In this document: piece by piece, positions 35,164 to 47,323 of the stretch
How positions within the stretch are numbered: position 1 is the stretch's first letter
How the letters are laid out: each line of letters begins with the position of its first letter
Assembly (NCBI RefSeq): GCF_016808335.1
Contig: NC_053141.1
Location: 20,529,756-20,593,755 of the forward strand
Length of the DNA stretch: 64,000 nucleotides
Direction of reading: 5' to 3'
Source: Panicum virgatum
Taxonomy: Eukaryota > Streptophyta > Magnoliopsida > Poales > Poaceae
The notes under the pieces: model-generated
What the model was told of the DNA's origin: nothing
The model's input: only the letters and a program-made list of their open reading frames with translations
The model's database searches: none
Translations under genes and position numbers: made by a program

Positions 35164-35421
35164 TGCCCCCCTGGTTTTGGCAATGATAATTCCAAAACCA
35201 CTTCGCCGCTTCATCTTCTCATTGATGCTTCATTAAAACGCACAACAACCGCCATGGAAGACACAACGTCTCTGCAACTGGCTCTTCGTAGAATGTGAAA
35301 CTGCCGATCCGTCTTCCATTTTTTTTACTATTTAATCTCACCCCAAATCGACTTCTTTCACCGCAAACTCATCTTCCTCCCAAAGCCAAGTAGTGCAGAA
35401 AACCCCAAACCTTCCGTAGCC
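35164..35421 (+). promoter_or_regulatory. Tat C polypurine tract and putative antisense promoter
   Basis: On the minus strand, CCAAAACCAGGGGGGCA (35164-35180) is the polypurine tract next to the 3' LTR. On the plus strand the same stretch lies upstream of the acidic ORF and has a TATA-like CTATTTAAT at 35328-35336, 86 bp before the ATG at 35422. That it drives plus-strand transcription is inferred. Confidence 0.5.
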
Positions 35422-35938
35422 ATGGCGATTTCTTCCTCATCCGGCTCCGATTTCTTCCCCTCTCCCTTCTTCTTCAAGCTCCTCCGCCTCCTCCCTCGAC
35501 TCCATTCCTGAGAGTCAGGAGCCGACGCCGGAGTACGACCCGACGGCGGCATACGAGGCACTCGCTCCTCTGCACTGGGATGCAGAGGAGTTCGACTTCG
35601 GGATCGTCTCCGAAGACGATGAGCCCCAAACCGAAAGTGAAGACCTCCGACTCCTGTTCCAGGAGGAGCCGGAGAGCAGCAGCGAGGAAGGCTTCTCTTG
35701 GGATGGAGCCGATTCCTCCTCGGAAGAGGAGATCGGCTCCTCCTCCAGTGGTGACGACCCGACGGATTGGAACAAGTTACTGTTCCTCGGGTCCTCCGAA
35801 GAGGACAGTGAAGAAGAACGCAGCGGCGGCGGCGGTCGGAGCAGCGACGCCGAAACCGGTGGCAGCAGCAGCACCGACGACGACGACGGAGACAACGGAG
35901 ATGCACCGGCGCGAAGCCCCAAGTGCCGTAGGTACTAG
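35422..35938 (+). pseudogene. Antisense acidic Ser/Glu/Asp-rich ORF in Tat C
   Basis: ATG at 35422 (MAISSSSGSD) meets a TGA after about 29 codons. The +1 frame from about 35493 is then open to TAG at 35936-35938 and codes a strongly acidic, serine-rich protein (PEYDPTAAYEALAPLHWDAE, DFGIVSEDDE, then runs of S, E, D and G). A single early frameshift explains the break. I recognise no domain; acidic low-complexity proteins like this can be chromatin- or transcription-related, but that is only a thought. It lies just before the plant-mobile-domain gene on the same strand. Confidence 0.55.
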
Positions 35939-36336
35939 GTACCTACGAGCGGTAGATGTAGGTAGTACTGTAGGAACAGTATTGTAAAGCCGAAGGATTT
36001 ATCCTTTGTCAAATCGGCTCTTTGCTTGTAAAAAATCCAACCTTTAAATGCAATCCTTTATCTTTCAACTCATTCGCTCGGATTTCTCCCCAAAAAAGCC
36101 GATAGCATCGCATCAGGCTTTACTAATACTCAAGAGCCGACGAAATTCAAAATTGGAAGCAACCCGCATAAGAACAGAACACCGCTTCCACTCTGAATCC
36201 AACTCGAAATAGACACTCCAAATCCGAGCGTAATTCGAGAATCCCGCTCATAAATTTGAGCAAAGACTCGCAAAGCATCCAGAATTTGAATCAGAGCCCG
36301 CAAACCGACCAAACCCTAAGTCAGCAGATCTGAACC
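35939..36336 (+). other. Spacer between the two antisense genes of Tat C
   Basis: AT-rich, no supported ORF. It has a CTTTAAATG TATA-like stretch at about 36040-36048 and several AGCCGA motifs. It could be the promoter and 5' leader of the mobile-domain gene. Confidence 0.4.
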
Positions 36337-39198
36337 ATGGCATACTCTGCAGCTCAAACAGCGAATCCTTCAATCAACGATGCGGCAATCTGTGGCCTGA
36401 AGGTAATATTCAGCCTGCCCTTTTAACTTTCTTCAGCTCATTAAGCCTTCAACAAATTAAACTCTGAAATATGACACCATGTGTAAATTCCTGAATTTCT
36501 GAACTCCAGGTGTCAGACATCCTTCTGCCGCATCCTTCCAATCCCAAATCCTTTTGTCTTGGCCCACGAACTTATGAAAATCCCATAGATTTAATTTCCT
36601 GTGAAGCGAATAGAATCCCTTTCGTGAGTCAAAACATTAATTTAAATTCCTGGGCCGACTGCTTAAGAGCCTGGCCTAATCCACCTGAAAGCTGGATTAC
36701 ATGGTATAGCAGAGTAGCAAAAACCTATATGCCCTTGTGGCAAGAACTGAACATAGCTGATGCACTCAGTCTATCATTATCTCCCCTGGATAAAGATGAA
36801 AACCTTCTGAAGACCATCGGCTATTTTTGGTCCGATGCTCTGAACTGTTTCCTCTTCGGTCATGGACCCATGACTCCTACTCTGCTAGATGTTACCATGA
36901 TCACTGGCCTTGACATTGGATCCCCCGATCTTGCATCTCACAGAATGGTAGAAGTCCCCTTCAAACTTTCATCCAAAATAGACTGCACAAACTGGAGCAC
37001 TTACATGAACCAGCACATGAAAACGAAAGGTCCAGTAAGTAAAAAGGAACACACAGCCTTTCTAAATCTTTGGTTGGAACATTTCATCTTCTGTGGTCCT
37101 TCCTTAGCCCCAACCAAGAATTATCTTCCTTTGGCTTACCATCTGGACAATGGCAACCGCACCAGCCTAGGCAAGCTTTTCCTCGGAGAAACATACAGAT
37201 GCCTCCATTTGATGACAACTAGCTTGCTCAGCCAAAGGAAACTCAGAACTGGAGTCCCTTTGTGGTTCATTCAGTTATGGGCACAACTCTATTTCCAACA
37301 TCAAATTCCAAACTTTCAAAGCTTAGCCAAGAATTTCTTCCCTGACGAGAATGGCAAACCAATTAGATGCACCAGCTATGGCCAAGCCCTATTCAGCCTC
37401 CCTGGTAGTAAACTGGACTCAGCAGATGCAGCAAGATGGTTCAGAGTTTTCTACAAAGGCCTAGAAAATCTCCTCTACTTTCCATTCAAGGAATCTGAAG
37501 CCTTTGAAAACCCAACTACCTTTAGGCTGGACAGCTTTGCCGATGACAACAGCACTCAGCATCTATTTTCTCTAATGATCCGACCTGGCTTCCTTCCTGT
37601 CGGCATAAGCACTTCCAACAGAATTATCAAACCAGGTTATGAAACCTATCAGCCAGTCATAGCAGCTCGGCAATTCGGCCTAGGACAAGTCCCTCCCCAC
37701 TTCCATATTCACCACTTGGTGGAGAGTAGGGCCGATCTACCTGACGGTCTTACCAGTTCAAGATGCTACAACATGTTTGACAATCTCCACATTCCAATAC
37801 CAGCCGATCTATCCTTTACTCCTTCATCAATCGGCTTTAACACTTGGTGGGAAATGTGGAAAACTCATGTATTCAGAAGAGCTTTAGGCCCTCTACTGCA
37901 GCAAATTGATCCTGAATATACAATTCCCGAGGAAGAGGTACTGAACTCATGCTCTTATTCTTTCTAAGCTCTCTTCCATCTCTCTTGGCTAACCTTGCCC
38001 ACCTTGCTTGCAGCAACAAGACGGTCCAGAACCCATGACAAATAACAAGGAGCCATTCCACTTTCTTCCATCCGCCCCTGATGTTCTCTTTTGCAAAGGG
38101 TCACCGCCGATGAAGAAAGTGATAATGACTATTCGGCCAGACTCACCCCAGTCGGCCTCTAAGCGGAGACAATTCTCTGGAGGTGCTGCCCCCCGAGTCC
38201 CAACTAAGAAAAGGAAGATCTTCACGAGACGGATCATCAAGAAGACAGCACAACCTTCCCCAAGTCCATCAGACTCCAACACCAACCAGGTAATTCATCT
38301 TTCTGAATTCTCCTGAATGTTTTTTCTATATATATATATATATAATCCTTTCTACAGGACGCAGCTGAAGACATCCTTAGCACCGGAAGCCCATCACAAC
38401 AGGGAACCATCGTTAATGAAGTCAATACTGGAACAACTGAAATCCCTGAACAGCAAGAATCGACCATCGTCCAAGTAGAAATCCGTAGCGAAGAAACTAC
38501 AACAGATGACGTGACGATGAAAGCCCAACCCGGAACTCCCGATGCTCCAATAGAGGCGTGTGACGAACAAGCTGATATAGCCGATGCTACTGTCGCTGCC
38601 TCAATTGAGCCGATCACACTCGGATCGACCATTGCTTCTTCTTCTCAACAGGTAACATCACATGAGCCAATTCTAAATCAGCCGATAACTCCATCGATAT
38701 ACCTTGCTCCCAAAACTAACTCTGATATCTCCACAGGGCTTCAATATTTCAGATTTGCTCTCCTTTGACCCGGCATCAATGGGTCTGACCGCCCCTGAAG
38801 CGAAGGTACCATCACCACAACAGCCGATCGATCTCGTGGACCAGCTTCAACACATCAAAACTCTGCTATCTGCTCCAATCAGTACCCTGGTCGATGACTC
38901 CAGCGAAATACAGAAAGTCCTCGAGCAGATAGAATCCCAACTCCCAAAGTCACTTCGGGTCAAGCTCTGGCCAGCCGGCCATCTTCCCTTCTTTCGGGCA
39001 GAGGTGAAAGCAGCACAACATAGGATAGAACTCTGGCATTCTCAAATTCCTCTGAAAGCCGACATCGCAGAAAGGTGCAAGATGCTAAACCAGAAGAAGG
39101 CAACTCTGGATGCCAAAGCCGATATCTCAGCGAATACAAGGCGACTCAGCCTCCTGGAGAAAGAACTGGCAGAACTCGAAGACAAAGTCCGCACTTGA
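36337..39198 (+). CDS. Five-exon plant mobile domain (PMD) gene antisense to Tat C pol
   Basis: Predicted exons: 36337-36402, 36510-37937, 38014-38289, 38358-38651, 38737-39198. Introns (107, 76, 68 and 85 bp) all begin GT and end AG, all are phase 0, and the joined frame of 841 codons plus TGA has no internal stop. Exon 2 carries the PMD (aminotransferase-like) signature: WITWYSRVAKTYMPLWQELN, then FLFGHGPMTPTLLDVTMITG and FLNLWLEHFIFCGPSLAPTK. Exon 3 is basic with a nuclear-signal-like PTKKRKIFTRR. Exon 4 is acidic/Thr-rich. Exon 5 ends in a helical, coiled-coil-like region. PMD proteins of plants act in silencing and genome stability and also occur inside transposons. A short alternative-frame tail (IRAEAIHAIEGFLN, stop 39303-39305) suggests a late frameshift near the end. 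Its role for the element is unknown. Confidence 0.8.
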
Positions 39199-39305
39199 GT
39201 CAGTAGATAGTAACAGGCGATGACAAAGACGACGAAGCAGTCATAGCAAAAGCCGACGCCATACGCGCAGAAGCCATCCATGCCATAGAAGGATTCCTGA
39301 ACTAG

Positions 39306-39599
39306 TAGAATAATCCAGAAAACATTTAGTGTTGCCTGTTAAACTGAAACTCATATCTGTTAAAAAAACATCTTATGTCGATGGTTACACATTGGCTGCC
39401 TTGCCTCTCATATATTTTTTACTTGCTGGCCAACTCAACGTGTTGGCCTCTCTCTCTCTTTTGCTTTTTTTTCTTTCTTTTTTTTTTATTTTTTTACTAG
39501 CCAACTCAACGTGTTGGCCTATCTCATTTCATTTTTTTACTGGCCAACTCAACGTGTTGGCCTATTATAATGCAGCCAGATGGATCTCATCGGCTCTTG
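39306..39599 (+). repeat. Three hairpin repeats with T-tracts between the convergent genes
   Basis: GGCCAAC-TCAACGT-GTTGGCC occurs at 39428-39448, 39499-39519 (first base of the left arm changed to A) and 39542-39562, separated by long T runs. It lies between the end of the plus-strand PMD gene and the end of minus-strand integrase, so it may serve as a 3'-end or transcription-stop region for either. No ORF is supported here. Confidence 0.75.
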
Positions 39600-40860
39600 T
39601 TAATCGCCTTCCCACATGCTCAGAAAATATTTCTTGAGGTGCTGGCCATTGACAGCTACAGGAAACTTGACACCGTCTAACTCTTCAAGCATGTACACAT
39701 TTCCAGGCAGGACCTGATCAAACTTGTATGGTCCATTCCAAGTAGGAGACCACTTACCATACTTCCTGTCTTTAGTTCCCAATGGCAGCACTGCCTCCCA
39801 AACTAGGTCTCCAACCTGGAATTCTTTCGGCTTGACCTTTTTGTTGTATGCACGAGCGACTTTAGCCTTGTTTTCCTTGATCTTCTCAAGTGACCAAAGT
39901 CTTAGCTCTGTAAGATCCTCCACATTATCGATCATCAAGGCTGCATACTCTTCAGCCGAAACATCATTCTGAAACTCAACACGCCTTGATCCGGCTGTGA
40001 TCTCCTAGGGCAACACAACGTCTTGACCGTAGACCAGATGGTATGGTGACGTCTTGATGGATCCGTGACACGAAATACGATATGCCCACAAAGCTTCTGA
40101 CAACACCTCATGCCAGCGCCTAGGATATTCATCAATCTTCCTTTTAATCAGCTTGATAAGGCTCTGGTTGGATGCTTCAGCCTGTCCATTAGCCTGGGCA
40201 TAATATGGGGATGATCTGATCAGCTTGAATCCCATGTCATCGGCAAACTTTCTAAATTCCTCCGATATAAAGACCGATCCTCCATCGGTCGTAACGGTCT
40301 GAGGAATCCCAAACCTGTGAATGATGTGCTCTTTGACAAAACCGATCACATCTTTCGACGCCACCGACCTCATGGGTACAGCCTCCACCTATTTTGTGAA
40401 GTAATCCATGATAGCTAACACCCATTGGTGACCTTTGCTAGATGGCGGATTAATCTGGCCAATCATATCCATAGCCCAACCCCTGAACGGCCATGGCTTA
40501 ATGATAGGATTCATTACTGATGCCGGCACCATCTAAATCTTGCCGAATCTCTGACATGCCTGACATCCCTTGTAATATTTAAAGCAATCCTCAAGCATGG
40601 TAAGCCAGTAATATCCTGATCGTCTAATCAGCCACTTCATCTTATGAGCCGATTGATGAGTACCGCAGGCTCCTTCATGAACCTCCTGCAAGAGCCGATT
40701 CGACTCCGAAGGCCCCAAACATTTAAGCAGCAGTCCTTCCAAAGTCCTGTAGAACATGTCATCCCCTATTAGAACATACTTCATAGCTTTGAGTCTTATC
40801 CTTCTGGATGCCCCCCGAGCCGAATCCTTCAAATAATTGAAGATATCGGCTCTCCAGTCT
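39600..40860 (-). pseudogene. Tat C integrase
   Basis: Minus-strand order: zinc domain (VHEGACGTHQSAHKM; YKGCQACQRFG), catalytic core (WAMDMIGQINPP; TVTTDGGSVF; NGQAEASNQSL gives D, D, E) and C-terminus (VGDLVWEAVLPLG; GPYKFDQVLPGNVYMLE) ending at 39600. Stops: TAG at about 40530-40532, TAG at about 40389-40391 (TGG to TAG) and TAG at about 40003-40005. The frame is shifted relative to RNase H. The catalytic residues are still there but the frame is broken. Confidence 0.85.
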
Positions 40861-41722
40861 CAAGGTTCTAGAAACTGAACCTCTACATCGACTCCATTGG
40901 TAGTTCCTTGTATCCAGAAGCCATCTGTGCCAAGTCATTGGCTTCACTGTTCAAAGTCCTTCGTATCCAGTGGAAATTAATGTACCTGAATTGTGACATC
41001 AACTCACAGCACTGCATCCATATTGGAAAAAGAGCCTCGATCTCACATTTATATTCTTCCGTGAGCTGAGAAATCACCAGTTTCGAATCCCCAAATATTT
41101 CCACTGCCTCTGCACCAGCTTCCAGGAGTAATTCCATTCCCTTGCGAACGGCCTCATACTCTACTAAATTATTGGTGCATGGAGTAGCCATCCTGATGGA
41201 AAAAGAATATGTCGCCCCACGAGGCGATACCAAAAGAATTCCTACACCATACCCATCATCACAAGCCGATCCATCGAAAAATATGGCCCAGGCACGTACA
41301 AAAAGTGCAGACACGTCAGTGTTAACCCTGTCCGCAATGAGATCTGCCAGTGCCTGTCCCTTGACTGCCTTTCCAGGTTGATATCGGATATCAAATTCTA
41401 ACAACGCAAACATCCATTTTCCTAGTCGGCCTTTCAGAATAGGAGCCGACAACATATGCTTGATGACATCCGATTTACATATGACGATCGTTTCCGCCGA
41501 GAGTAAAATATGTCGAAGCTTTGTACATGTAAAGAATAAATAAAGGCAAAGCTTTTCAATCTCAGGATATCTAGTCTCGGTGTCCAACATGTTTCTGAAT
41601 CAGAACCGAGGCGATGGAAGTGTCACCCACGGACAAGTACACATAGAAAGGCCTGTCCTGTCGAGACCGAACCAATACTGGAGGCTTCGACAAATATTCT
41701 TTGATTTCATCAAAAGCCCGCT
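40861..41722 (-). pseudogene. Tat C RNase H pair (standard RNase H end plus second RNase H)
   Basis: The open stretch 41590-40883 begins with the end of the standard RNase H (PEIEKLCLYLFF; GKWMFALLEFDIRY; VKGQALADLIADR). Then comes a second RNase H domain with its own D-E-D-D set: WAIFFDGSACDD, NNLVEYEA, EIFGDSKLVISQL, LNSEANDLAQMAS. The double RNase H is a known mark of Tat-lineage elements; the added copy is thought to aid RNA removal during replication. A frameshift near 40870 separates it from integrase. Confidence 0.85.
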
Positions 41723-42936
41723 GCTATTCTGCCCCCCAGTGAAATTCATCATTGGACTTGATCTTCACCAGACCCATAAACGGCTCGATACGACCAGACA
41801 AATTGGAGATAAATCGTCTGACAAAGTTGATTTTGCCGATGAGCTTTTGTAACTCCTTCTTCGTAGTAGGTGGCATCATTGCCTTTACCGCCTCCTGACT
41901 CTTCAAACCGATCTCGATTCCCTGCTCATATACCAGGAATCCTAAGAACTGACCGGCTGATACGCCAAAGGCACATTTCTTTGGGTTCATTTTGAGCCCA
42001 AACTTCCGAGTCTGCTCCAAAACCTTACGCAAATCTTCCAGATACCCCCAGCCGATGTGGACTTGACCACGACATCATCAATGTAGATCCCTACCAGCTT
42101 GCCAATGAGATCATAAAAAATATAATTCATGGCACGTTGATACGTTGCACCAGCATTTTTCAATCCGAAGGTCATAACCAAGTACTCGAACAAGCCGACC
42201 GCGCCTGGTACTCTGAATGCGGTCTTGCTTATATCTTCTAGGGCCATGAAGATCTGGTTGTAGCCGGCGTTACCATCCATAAAGCTCAGCATTTGTGACC
42301 GGCAGCAGCATTGATCAATGTTTCCGCGACGGGCATCAGATATTCGTCCTTTGGCGTCGCTCTATTGAGGTCTCTGAAATCCACGCAGACTCTCCATCGG
42401 CCATCCTTCTTCTGTACAGGGACCACACTGGAGATCCATTCTGCATACCTACATGGCCTGATGAACCCTGTATCCAACATTTTTTGCATCTCTTTCTTGA
42501 CCTCCTCCAGGACTTCAGCCTTCATCTGCCTTGCTCGCTGTTGAAACGGCCCAAATCCTTTCTTAAGTGGGAGCCGATGTTCGACGATGCTTCTATCCAA
42601 ACCAGGCATTTCAGTATAATCCCACGTGAAACAATCCCGGAATTCCCTCAAGAGTGCTATCATCGGCTCACGCAAGCTCGGGTCTAGCTTCTTGCTGATA
42701 AATGTTGGTCGCGGCTTATCACTGGGACCGATATCAACTTCTTTCAAATCATCAGCTGATGTAAACCCGTACCCCAACTTGTCGTCGCCTGTAAAATCGA
42801 CTGTGGACGTAGGCAACTCGTCATCTTCTGCCATGTCGACAGCAAACACTGGAAGATGACAAAAGAAAATTTTCGACCGACCGCACAGGCCGGCCGTCTC
42901 TATATTACTCCTCGAAACTGAATGCTCATTAAACAA
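41723..42936 (-). pseudogene. Tat C reverse transcriptase
   Basis: MPGLDRSIVEHRLPLKKGF, GFIRPCRYAEWISSVVPVQK and WRVCVDFRDLNRATPKDEY, then after a one-base frameshift at about 42290, MDGNAGYNQIFMALED, MTFGLKNAGATYQRAMNYIF and the catalytic GIYIDDVVVKS (YIDD intact). Another frameshift follows near 42040, where 42032-41724 resumes with QTRKFGLKMNPKKCAFGVS. The chemistry is intact at the active site; the reading frame is not. Confidence 0.87.
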
Positions 42937-44005
42937 CCAACTGCTAGAGCAGGCTAAAGTCTGTCCGCTACGTAACAGTTTCGATTGTTAACAAGAATTG
43001 TGAATTTTTTGGGGCCGGTCGCCTGGACCGGCCTCTATATACTTGCTAGGCTCCGTAGCGTGCCAGGATGTATTTATTCTGTGAGGCCAGTGGATAAGAC
43101 CAGCCTCAATCCGTTTTTTGTCGCTTCGATCCGATCACAGTCTTCCAGCGCGATCCCTGAGATCGGCTCTTGCCCTTCTGCATCCCAGGCGTTCATGTCT
43201 ACGAGAAAAACCTCGCTGGAGTCATCTGCACAGACCACCTCCACTTCATTGCCATCCCATTGGACCAAACATTGGTGCATCGTGGAAGGAACACAACAAT
43301 TGGCGTGAATCCAATCCCTCCCAAGCAGCACCGTGTACGTACTCTTACTGTTGACGATGAAGAACAATATTGGGACGGTCTTGCGGCCAACTGTCAGCTC
43401 CACATTGAGGACGCCCTGTGCCTTCGACGGTTGGCCGTTGAAATCATTGAGCATCATGTTGGTCTTGATAAGATCAGCAGCAGAACGACCCAATCGGCGC
43501 AGTATTGAGTACGACATTAGATTGACCGCGGCGCCAGTGTCGACCAACATCCTGTTCATAGGCTTGCCATCGATGAGGCCCTTGAGATATAATCCCTTCA
43601 GGTGTTTGTAGCTCTTCTCCTTTGGCTTCTCGAAGATGATCGGCCGTGGGCCAAGATCCAGCTACGCGACGGCCAATTCCTCCGGTTGGTGCACCCGAAA
43701 CTCCGATGGGAGCACGAACACCATGTTCACATCAGCCGATGGCTTGTCATCGGCTCTTGGCTACTTGGGGCGCCACTCCCTCCTTGGAGGGCGCCTTTCC
43801 ACCCTTCGCGGGTGCCTGACTTGCTCCGCAAGATCTGGACGCACTTTCCTCAGCATGTCAAGGTACCTTGCTTCTGCCTCCTCAAGATTACGTAAGCGCT
43901 GCACTCTGCACTTCTGTGAGTGGCTGAGCCCATCAGGGCACCATCGTGGACGATGATATTTATCTTCCTCTTCTAGCTCAAGATCATCCCTAGATGGCCG
44001 CCTAA
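42937..44005 (-). pseudogene. Tat C protease and upstream linker
   Basis: The frame 43559-43074 contains MLVDTGAAVNLMSYSILRRL (DTGA protease active site) and YTVLLGRDWIHANCCVPST. Upstream, in shifted frames, is the linker typical of Tat gag-protease (PEELAVA, then PRPIIFEKPKEKSYKHLKGL). It is separated from gag by the solo Tekay LTR at 44006. In the intact element it would cut gag-pol. Confidence 0.82.
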
Positions 44006-47000
44006 TGTAACACTCGGTTTATAAAAGAACATAAACCGAGCAATCATATACGTGCCAGGATCAAGTCACACGTATATACAACAGAATGAACAGCATATCA
44101 TAGCACATATCACGTAAAAAGGTATAATATAGATGTCTGATACAGCGGAAGCGAAGTACATAAACGATAAAACTCTCCGAAGCAGAGCAGGGCGCCACAG
44201 GGACGTCGACTGGGAGACGAACGCCTAGAAGTCCTCGTAGTCCTGGTAGCGCTGAGTGAACTCCCTCGCGTTGGCAAGAACTGAGCAGCAGTAGAGTATC
44301 CCCAAGAGGAAAAAGAGTAGAGTAGGCAAGAGTGAGTACACAACTTGTACTCAACAAGTATAACACAAACTATGAGGCTCTAGGTTGGCTGACTGACTGC
44401 ATTAGCTTTTAAGTCTTGGCAAAATTTTATTAAAGCTATTTACTACAAGTTGATGAATTACCATAAACCCAGTTACATAGTAATTAATCAGAATTAATCA
44501 TGTTACTACTGAGAACCAAACCGAAACCACCAAGGTAACCCCAAGAGGCACCCCCTCGTCGGAAGGAGATAACCCCACTAATCAAAAGGAGGATCTGGGC
44601 CGCTCATGACCGTGAGCACGGCTAGTATACCAGTTTTACACTCTGCAGAGGTTGCACATCTTTACCCACAAGTCGTGAGCTACGCTAGTTGTTCATCACA
44701 CTTCCTTAGGTGAGATGACTAGCAAACTCACTCCGAGGCCGTTACAAAAGACACGTTGGTAAGGTGTAACCGCTAAGGAATCAGGCTCCGCAACGATGGT
44801 AACCACCTCGAGGGGTACGCACACCAAGCCTCGTAGCCTGGCCACCATTGAAGATCACCACCCCCCATGCCCCGTTGGTAAGTTACTCCCGAACCAAAAT
44901 GGCCTAATTAGTAAGCCAAGACTGTCCCATTCCAGTCTTGTGGTAGCGCTGTTGTCCCAGGTTGTCGCTCTATGAACCGGTCCTTATGGAGAGTGGCCAA
45001 CCAGGCAGTAAGCACCATGCTGGCCCCCTAAACCATGTTTCTAACAAAACCAATTTTAATGAGAAGTGAGCCACTCAAGCCACACAGAGGGCCACTCTCA
45101 GAATTAAGTTGCATATACCATTAATCAAATTAATTAAAAGGGACCATTATGTGTTATAGCGTGGCACCTAGCACAACTAACCAAAATGCAACCCAAAGGT
45201 ATATATAAAGGATATAAGGTGGCTAGGAAATCCTTATAGGCATACAGTATTAAAATACAGTATGAAAATGTATTTAAAATGATAGGTTGTTCATGTTATA
45301 CTTGCCTTCCTCGTACTGCTCCTGTTGCTGCTCAAAGTGCTCGGAAGACGGCTGCTCCTGGTACTGATACTGGGGCTCCTCAGATGGATCAACGTCTACT
45401 CACGAACACATGGCCAAAACAAGGCACAACAATAAGCGTACAAGAAAACACTAACAAAAGCTAAGAAACAGTACATCAATACATAGAAACAGCACAATAA
45501 ACTAGTCTAAAACTATTCTACGTGTTACAACAATCGCGTGGATATAAAGAACGCTTAAAACGGAGTTAAAACGCATAATCTAGGCTAAAAACAAGTTCCA
45601 GGGACCTATTTGTAAGAAAACTGGAGTTCTAGGGGGTTTTCTGCAAAAACCGAGGGCCTAAACATAATTAAACATTAGATCTAAGGGCTAGCATGCAAAA
45701 ACACAGGGCCTGGACTGCGGGTCCTATTTCTAAAGAGCTCAGGGGGCTATGTGTTAAAAAATAGGGACCTAACTAGAATTAATTTTGAAAAGGGCTAGAC
45801 CGCGGGTTGATTCTAGAAAAACTGAGGGGCTCTTTAGCAAAATGTACAGGCCGAACCGGTACGCGCGAATTAGGGTCGTCAGATCTTGATCAAGTGGCTC
45901 GGATTTAAAGGATCCTAGATCTAATCTTGGCCAATGGCTTCTGATCGGACGGCTTTGGTGCTTCGCGCGTGGGGGACGGCGGCACTGTCGCCGGAAACGC
46001 GTCCCCGCGGCGGAGCAGCGCCGGAGCTGGCCGAACTCGGCACTCCGGGCTGGGATTTGAGCAGGCTTTGGGTCGGGGAGGACCCACGCGTCATGCGTGA
46101 TCCACCCGTGGCACTTTTTGGGCTCGGGGTGGCTTAGGGTGAGGATACGACGGCGGCGACGGCTCTGGGCGCAGGGAACTCGCCGGCGTGCGACGTTCTG
46201 GTCCCCAGGTTGGTCTATAGTTTCTAAGATCTAGCGCAAAAGAATCGTGAAGGCCGAGAGGTGCTTACCGAGGCTGGGATTCGGACGGGGAGACCGTGCA
46301 AGGTGATCGGCGGCGAAGACCGGCGGTGGCGCTCGATGGAACTCGCGGAGGAGGGTGCTGGGGGTTGCGTCTGGCTCCTGGATCTCCACGGGCAAGTGCG
46401 GAGGTGCTCTGCGATCCCAGGAAAAGGGTTAGCATGGCTGGAGGATCACCGGAGTTGGGCAATGGCACGGAGCCGGGCTCACCTGCGGCGGGGTTCGGGC
46501 CGAAATTCGGCGCGCACACGGGTCGGGATCGGAGGTGAGGGCTTCGGGGCGCTTCCTGGTGCCGAGTCAAAGCCGGACAGAGGTTGGTGGAGGCTGGGAT
46601 GTCGCGGGGCGTCGTGGCCACATCGGCGCAGAGGCGTGGCATGGCGGGGCTGCACTGTTGCGGCGGCTAGGGTTTGTGCGGGGCCAGCGGGATGGGATGG
46701 CGGGCGCTGGGGATAGCGGGCGGTTTAAAGGAGGCGTGCCGGAGATCTCGGGGCCTGGGCTCAGCATGGAAGGTCGCCAGGGATCACGGTGACGCGGCAC
46801 GGCAGTTGCGCAAGCAGGAAGCGCGGGGATAGGGATGACTGGTGGGGTCGGGCGGTCAGCGGCACAGAGCGGCGCGCAGGCGCGAGCGGGCCGAGTGCGG
46901 GAAAGAAAGGAGCTGGCGTGGGGAGAGGACCTGGGCTGAGCGCGAGTTGGGCTGCGCAGGGAGTGGGGGAGGCGGGAGGCTGGGCCGTGAGGGAAAGGGT

Positions 47001-47323
47001 GGGCCGGACGGGCTTGAGCTGCTGGGTTGGGTTTTGGGTTTCCTAATGGGTTTCTATTTTCCTTTTCTTTTCTACCCTATTTCTAAAACAAACAAACAAA
47101 GTTTGAATTCAAATACAACTTTGAATTCAAACCACACTCAAATAATTAAAACTATGCACCAGCATGAATGCAGCACCAAAATTTAAACATATGATAAATT
47201 TTTAATTACTTATAGAACAAAAATTGAGATTAAAAGCAAGTCTAACACAATAAACCTTAGAAAATTAAATAAAGCCAATTAAATTTATTAATAAAATGCT
47301 GAAATTTAAATTAGGGTGTTACA
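44006..47323 (-). repeat. Solo Tekay LTR inside Tat C (3318 bp)
   Basis: Starts TGTAACACTC and ends GGGTGTTACA, with exact target-site duplication cctaa (44001-44005 and 47324-47328) and no internal Tekay sequence. It is the remnant of a Tekay insertion that recombined between its LTRs. More diverged from the Tekay-1 and Tekay-2 LTRs, mainly in the GC-rich core (about 45930-47040). Confidence 0.94.

Noticed and set aside
38328..38344. TA repeat in the Tat C antisense region as a separate microsatellite feature
   Set aside because: It lies within the predicted third intron of the PMD gene and is short.
41142..43956. Plus-strand ORFs of 77-130 codons opposite Tat C pol
   Set aside because: Antisense shadows of RNase H, RT and protease; no splice structure or domain, unlike the PMD gene at 36337.
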